Shown here in pieces: positions 60,142-64,000 of a stretch of DNA of 64,000 bases. This stretch comes from Robiginitomaculum sp. (GTDB lineage Bacteria > Pseudomonadota > Alphaproteobacteria > Caulobacterales > Maricaulaceae): positions 124,001-188,000 of the forward strand of contig JAJFFT010000006.1 in the NCBI GenBank assembly GCA_021776525.1. The letters run 5' to 3'. The notes beneath the pieces are model-generated. The model made no database searches. It saw nothing but the letters and a program-made list of their open reading frames with translations, and was not told the DNA's origin. Made by a program: the position numbers and the translations under genes. The stretch's first letter is position 1, and the number at the start of each line of letters is the position of its first letter.

Positions 60142-60503
60142 CGTTTCTTTTTTGACTTTTTCTGGCGCTGCATATGCAGGGCATAATCCAGCGCCCGGCG
60201 GCCCCACACACAGGCTTCGTCGGCATCGTCCATGGCGCTTTGCGGCATTTCCCAATAGCCATTCATCGGCTTTGGTCCTTCTCCCTTGCCAAAATCGATT
60301 ATAAACGGCCCACAGCCAAGGTCGGCCAAATCCACCTTCATGGCCTCATCAACTTTCAGGTAAAGAACATCACCGCCGATCACGGCAAATATCACCCCTT
60401 CACAATAAATTCCAACACCGCCAAACATATTGCGGGTCGAGATGACCCCCAGACCGGATAATAATTCGCAAACAAAAGCCTTATAGTGTGTCGATACAGC
60501 CAT
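60138..60503 (-). CDS. TfoX N-terminal-domain protein
   Basis: 121 residues. The segment ISTRNMFGGVGIYCEGVIFAVIGGDVLYLKVD is the core of the TfoX N-terminal domain. The C-terminal TfoX domain is absent, and the protein ends in a basic tail (RQKKSKKKR). Small TfoX_N proteins are common in alphaproteobacteria; a role in competence is not implied. It converges on the PodJ-like gene with a four-base overlap at the stop codons. Confidence 0.85.
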   Translation of the reverse strand: MAVSTHYKAFVCELLSGLGVISTRNMFGGVGIYCEGVIFAVIGGDVLYLKVDEAMKVDLADLGCGPFIIDFGKGEGPKPMNGYWEMPQSAMDDADEACVWGRRALDYALHMQRQKKSKKKR

Positions 60504-60565
60504 GATGGCACTCGCGCTCCAGTCCTCTGATCTATAATAAAGATAACAGCTTATGGGGTAGAATC

Positions 60566-60997
60566 ATGGCACAAGATACATCATCACGGGTTTTTATGAC
60601 CACAGGGCGGGTTTTGCTGGCCGTTTATTTTCTGTTACCGGGCGTGGCCAAGCTGATTGCTCCGGCAAGCCAGCTATCCCTGATGCAGCATCATGGTATA
60701 GCCAATGCGGCCAGCCTTCTGATCATTGCCGGGGTTGCGCAAGTGCTCGGCGCGCTGATGTTGATGACCAACAGGCATGTACGCACCGTCTGCCTAGGCT
60801 TTGTGCTTTATATCCTGATCATCAATGCAACCATGCACGATTTTTGGAATTTCAGCGGCGCTGAAGCCGCCCATGAAGTTCAGAATTTCATCAAGAATTT
60901 GGGTATTCTGGCCGGTCTTCTGGTGCTGGCAGCAATCAGCCCAAAGCGTGGCTTTGGGCTGAAGGGTGTTTGGAAAAGCGACGCGGCGTTAAATTAA
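60566..60997 (+). CDS. DoxX-family membrane protein
   Basis: 143 residues with four hydrophobic helices. [20 protein letters not shown] is the usual DoxX beginning, and [23 protein letters not shown] and the last helix [13 protein letters not shown] follow. A His/Asp pair in [10 protein letters not shown] is frequently seen in this family. It is single and not linked to the bufferin operon at the other end of the window. Its end overlaps the convergent thiolase by four bases. Function unknown. Confidence 0.83.
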   Translation: MAQDTSSRVFMTTGRVLLAVYFLLPGVAKLIAPASQLSLMQHHGIANAASLLIIAGVAQVLGALMLMTNRHVRTVCLGFVLYILIINATMHDFWNFSGAEAAHEVQNFIKNLGILAGLLVLAAISPKRGFGLKGVWKSDAALN

Positions 60998-62196
60998 AAC
61001 ACCTCAAAGAGGCCCGCTGCGCCCATGCCGCCGCCAACACACATGGTGCAGACCACGTATTTGGCACCGCGGCGTTTGCCCTCGATCAAAGCGTGGCCAA
61101 CCATGCGCGCACCAGACATTCCGTAAGGGTGACCAACGGAGATGGCACCGCCATCAACGTTCAAAAGCTCGTCCGGAATACCCAGTTTATCCCGGCAATA
61201 GAGCACCTGTACGGCAAAGGCTTCGTTCAGTTCCCACAGGCCAATATCGTCCATTTTCAGACCATTGGCGGCCAGCAGCTTTGGTACAGCAAACACCGGG
61301 CCGATGCCCATTTCATCAGGGTTGAGGCCCGCCGCCCAAATGCCGCGATAGGCACCCAGAGGCTCAAGACCACGGCGTGATGCCTCTTTGGCCTCCATCA
61401 CCACGGCGGCCGACGCACCGTCGGAAAGCTGTGAGGCGTTACCGGCGGTAATAAACTGACCTTCCTTGACGGTCATGCCGTCTTTGAACACCGGCTTGAG
61501 GTTTGAAAGCGCCTCGGCCGTTGTGCCAGGGCGATTACCTTCGTCTTTTTCAAGAGTTACGTTTTTATCAGAGATTTCCTTGGTTTCGCGATCCATGACT
61601 TTCATCACGGAAGGCAGGGCAACGATCTCATCATCAAAGCGCCCGGCCTCTTGGGCCGCGGCGGTGCGGTCTTGCGAACGCGCCGCATATTCGTCCTGTG
61701 CTTCGCGGGAAATACCATAGCGATCTGAGACAATTTCGGCGGTTTCCAACATCGACATATAGAGGTTGGGAACATTTTTCTTGATCCACGGATCGCGCGC
61801 CCGATAACTGTTCATGTGCTCGTTCTGCACCAGCGAGATGCTCTCGCCGCCGCCGCCAACCGTTATGTCCATGCCATCACAAAGCACCTGCTTGGCGGCA
61901 ATGGCGATCCCCATCATGCCCGATGCACATTGGCGATCAACGCTCATACCAGCCACGGTGTCTGGCACGCCGCCGCGGATCAGCATTTGCCGGGCCGGGT
62001 TTTGGCCGCCGGAACCTTGCTGCATGGCGCACCCCATAATCACATCATCAACCTCGCCTCCTTCAAGGCCAGCACGCTTGATGGCATGGCTGATCACATG
62101 ACCGCCCAATTCCTGTAACTGTGTATTATTAAAGGCACCGCGATAGGCCTTGCCTATGGGGGTACGCACAGTGGATACAATGACGGCTTCACGCAT
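60994..62196 (-). CDS. Acetyl-CoA C-acyltransferase (thiolase)
   Basis: 400 residues. The nucleophile Cys is in [37 protein letters not shown] and the closing [16 protein letters not shown] contain the second catalytic Cys, and [14 protein letters not shown] and [11 protein letters not shown] hold the catalytic His. By length and motif it is a degradative 3-ketoacyl-CoA thiolase or an acetoacetyl-CoA thiolase; the two cannot be told apart here. It would yield acetyl-CoA for the glyoxylate shunt. GGAGA precedes the start at 62196. Confidence 0.92.
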   Translation of the reverse strand: MREAVIVSTVRTPIGKAYRGAFNNTQLQELGGHVISHAIKRAGLEGGEVDDVIMGCAMQQGSGGQNPARQMLIRGGVPDTVAGMSVDRQCASGMMGIAIAAKQVLCDGMDITVGGGGESISLVQNEHMNSYRARDPWIKKNVPNLYMSMLETAEIVSDRYGISREAQDEYAARSQDRTAAAQEAGRFDDEIVALPSVMKVMDRETKEISDKNVTLEKDEGNRPGTTAEALSNLKPVFKDGMTVKEGQFITAGNASQLSDGASAAVVMEAKEASRRGLEPLGAYRGIWAAGLNPDEMGIGPVFAVPKLLAANGLKMDDIGLWELNEAFAVQVLYCRDKLGIPDELLNVDGGAISVGHPYGMSGARMVGHALIEGKRRGAKYVVCTMCVGGGMGAAGLFEVF

Positions 62197-62268
62197 AATA
62201 ATCTCCTTGAAATTTTCTGCACAAACGTAACCGTGATTGCGCCCCTAGTGCAAACCTTTTACCGCTCA

Positions 62269-62276
62269 TTAACCAT
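62269..62276 (+). promoter_or_regulatory. TTAACCAT half-site upstream of the TPR envelope protein
   Basis: TTAACCAT, the same octamer as at 16973, stands 38 bases before the GTG at 62314. It may be a CtrA half-site; single copies are weak evidence. Confidence 0.2.
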
Positions 62277-62313
62277 AAAGCGTCCAGATAATACACAAAT
62301 GGAGACCTTGTCT

Positions 62314-63387
62314 GTGCGCCTTATTATTGCATCGCTGATCTTTACCCTGATGGGCATCGCACCCGCCAGCGCCCGTGTGCGTGACGCGGTGTTGGCCATC
62401 GAAGGTAAAACAGCAATATCTCTTGTGCGCTTTGACAATCAGCCCGCCAATGCCAAGGTGCTTTCTGGCCCGCATGGCGTCGAGGTTATCATCCGCGGTG
62501 TCGAGGCCCGCACGGCGCGCATTACCCCTGCCGACCCACATTTGATCAGCGCCATAGACATCAGCCCCATAGAGGACGGTGTGCGGCTGCTCTATCATTT
62601 TACCAAAACCCCAAAACAAGGCAGCATCGATATTTATGAACGGGCGATCATGCTGCGTGCCCATTTTGAACATCCACTGCAAGCGCAAAAGGCCAGCCTG
62701 AACTTCAACCCGGCACAGCGCACCAACACTCATAACGCATCCGCAACATCGGCATCAACATCGTCCCATTCATCAAGCACCTCGACGAACGCTTCGACCG
62801 GCCACGCGCCGGCCGCAACACCAAGCCAAAACAGCACCCCGGACAGCGTTACCGGACATACCGGCAATAGCGTCGCAGCCGAGACACAAAGCGCCCAAAA
62901 GGGTGAAAACCAAGCCCCCCACAATGCACCCAGCTCCAATGCCCCGGGCAATAGCCACCAGAGCGCGGATAGGCCCACCCATGATGGCGATGTCCCTGCG
63001 CCCCAAAACCACAACCCCGCCCCCGGCGTCGGCATGGTCCGCGATGCCAGCACAACACACACATCGCAAAGTCTGGACAAGCAATCCTGTGAAGCTGCGA
63101 AAAAGGCCATTGAGGATGACCCATGGGCCATGGACAAGCTGTCTCTCTATGCGGCCTGTATTGCCAAAGAAGGTAAAACCGATGAAGCCAAGGAAGTTTT
63201 TGAGCGGCTTTTGACATTCGATCCAGATATGATCTCGGCCTATATGGGCCTGGGCGCGATCGCACAGGAACGCGGTGATACCGCTGCTGCCAAACGCCAT
63301 TACCAACAGGCCCTGGACCTGGGCGGATCAGATTCTGAGGCCGCGCAGGCCCGCGCCATGCTTGGCACGTTGGGCAATAGCCACTGA
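62314..63387 (+). CDS. Secreted protein with AMIN-like N-terminus, low-complexity linker and TPR
   Basis: 357 residues if the GTG at 62314 is used (GGAGA at 62301-62305, eight bases upstream); an ATG at 62299 gives 362. A signal peptide ends at PASARV. Residues about 20-130 are beta-rich and remind me of AMIN-type envelope domains, but this is a loose match. A Ser/Thr/Ala/Asn/His-rich linker of about 120 residues follows; the C-terminus has two TPR units (AKEVFERLLTFDPDMISAYMGLGAIAQERGD and the next). It probably works in the periplasm. It diverges from the thiolase. Confidence 0.65.
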   Translation: MRLIIASLIFTLMGIAPASARVRDAVLAIEGKTAISLVRFDNQPANAKVLSGPHGVEVIIRGVEARTARITPADPHLISAIDISPIEDGVRLLYHFTKTPKQGSIDIYERAIMLRAHFEHPLQAQKASLNFNPAQRTNTHNASATSASTSSHSSSTSTNASTGHAPAATPSQNSTPDSVTGHTGNSVAAETQSAQKGENQAPHNAPSSNAPGNSHQSADRPTHDGDVPAPQNHNPAPGVGMVRDASTTHTSQSLDKQSCEAAKKAIEDDPWAMDKLSLYAACIAKEGKTDEAKEVFERLLTFDPDMISAYMGLGAIAQERGDTAAAKRHYQQALDLGGSDSEAAQARAMLGTLGNSH

Positions 63388-63393
63388 TCGTCT

Positions 63394-64000
63394 TTAGGGC
63401 GTTATCTCATAATCTTTGAAATCAGGCTGTGCCATCAGCGTGCGAAACTGTGCCGTTGAATGCGGCCACAAAGTCGGGATAGTGCCATCCGCAGCCTTGT
63501 ACCAGCTGTTACAGGACGTTGCCCACACCATGTTTTCAAGGTCCGCAGCGATTTCATCGTTATAACGCGCCTCGGCATCCTCGCGCACGTCCAGTGTGCC
63601 CTGCCCCGTGTGTTCAATAGCTTTCAGAATATAGCCAATTTGAGCTTCGATAATCAGGATCATCGACGAATGCCCAAGACCTGTATTAGGGCCAAGGATG
63701 GTGAAAAAATTGGGAAATCCCGGATATGACACACCCCGATAGGCGCTCAGGCGCTTTGAAAACCTCTCGTGCAGATCACAACCGCCTTGGCCAGTGATGC
63801 GCAGACCGGCCTGAAACTCTGTGGCCTTGAACCCGGTGGCCAACACCACAATATCGACCGGAATTTCGCGGCCCGCCTGGGTATAAATACTTTCTTCGCT
63901 CATATGCGAGATCGGGTCTGCGACCAGATTAACATGACCGCGCAGAAGCGTTTGATAATAATCATCCGAAAGCAAAATGCGTTTGCAACCCAATGGATAA
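63394..64000 (-). CDS. Baeyer-Villiger-type flavin monooxygenase, C-terminal part (runs off the window end)
   Basis: About 202 C-terminal residues are present; the frame stays open leftward from base 64000. YPLGCKRILLSDDYYQTL, then IPVDIVVLATGFKATEF and FTILGPNTGLGHSSMI are the typical late segments of Baeyer-Villiger-like and FMO-type monooxygenases; the ATG motif near VLATGF belongs to the second dinucleotide-binding domain. The N-terminal FAD site is outside. Such enzymes oxidise ketones to esters with NADPH and O2. It ends six bases from the convergent TPR gene. Confidence 0.87.
   Translation of the reverse strand, partial: YPLGCKRILLSDDYYQTLLRGHVNLVADPISHMSEESIYTQAGREIPVDIVVLATGFKATEFQAGLRITGQGGCDLHERFSKRLSAYRGVSYPGFPNFFTILGPNTGLGHSSMILIIEAQIGYILKAIEHTGQGTLDVREDAEARYNDEIAADLENMVWATSCNSWYKAADGTIPTLWPHSTAQFRTLMAQPDFKDYEITP

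Overview
The window is a chromosomal stretch of an alphaproteobacterium, most likely from the Caulobacterales/Maricaulales (Hyphomonadaceae-like) side. The evidence is a CcrM-type GANTC methyltransferase with a RAMA tail, a PodJ-like polar scaffold with SEL1 and peptidoglycan-binding domains, the fabA-fabB-fabI cluster, the fsa/DUF484/xerC-priA arrangement, an F1-only atpHAGDC operon, and repeated TTAA-containing upstream motifs that resemble CtrA sites. No phage, integrase, insertion sequence or CRISPR array was seen. Coding is dense and no gene-free stretch exceeds 300 bases.

Layout. 1-484: 5' part of mnmA. 0.6-3.6 kb: a SpoIIAA-like protein and, leftward, a four-gene bufferin operon (bufA, bufB, bufC, bufD/DoxX) for a post-translationally modified copper-binding peptide, with an intrinsic terminator between the peptide gene and its modification genes. 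3.7-9.6 kb: methyltransferase, membrane protein, M28 and M14 peptidases, ccrM and rnhB. 9.8-18.7 kb: phosphate transporter, tRNA-Ser(GGA), msrA, AhpD-like and VanZ-like proteins, a repeat-rich peptidoglycan-binding protein, a response regulator, an AgcS symporter and an alkaline phosphatase. 19-28.9 kb: fabA-fabB-fabI, SH3 lipoprotein, hydroxyacid dehydrogenase, MBL hydrolase, MoeB-like protein, TPR protein, MscS channel, small lipoprotein and a ScfR-family regulator. 29-36.7 kb: a glyoxylate-shunt region in which aceA and aceB each converge on a TonB-dependent receptor across a near-identical terminator hairpin. The second receptor has a single in-frame amber codon.

36.9-45.4 kb: PPK2, APC permease, thioesterase, map and radC in a tight rightward row; then fsa-DUF484-xerC leftward and priA rightward. 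45.4-53 kb: a hybrid histidine kinase and the F1 ATP synthase operon atpH-A-G-D-C, with a 62-residue YHS/TRASH-like metal-binding mini-protein between atpD and atpC and a small membrane protein coupled to atpC. 53-64 kb: amidohydrolase lipoprotein, small Cys-containing secreted protein, DUF2332 protein, an iodotyrosine-deiodinase-like flavoprotein, the PodJ-like scaffold, a TfoX-like protein, a second DoxX protein, a thiolase, a TPR envelope protein and the 3' part of a Baeyer-Villiger-type monooxygenase.

Working picture: an aerobic heterotroph that grows on acetate or fatty-acid-derived acetyl-CoA (ScfR regulator, aceA, aceB, thiolase, two TonB receptors), has phosphate and polyphosphate functions (PiT, alkaline phosphatase, PPK2), defends against copper (bufferin), and has methylation- and possibly CtrA-linked cell-cycle control (ccrM, PodJ-like). 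The points I rate highest are the bufferin operon and its attenuator, the duplicated terminator-receptor modules around the glyoxylate shunt with the amber codon, the YHS-like protein inside the ATP synthase operon, and the deiodinase-like enzyme. All functions are from reading the sequence; no database search was run.
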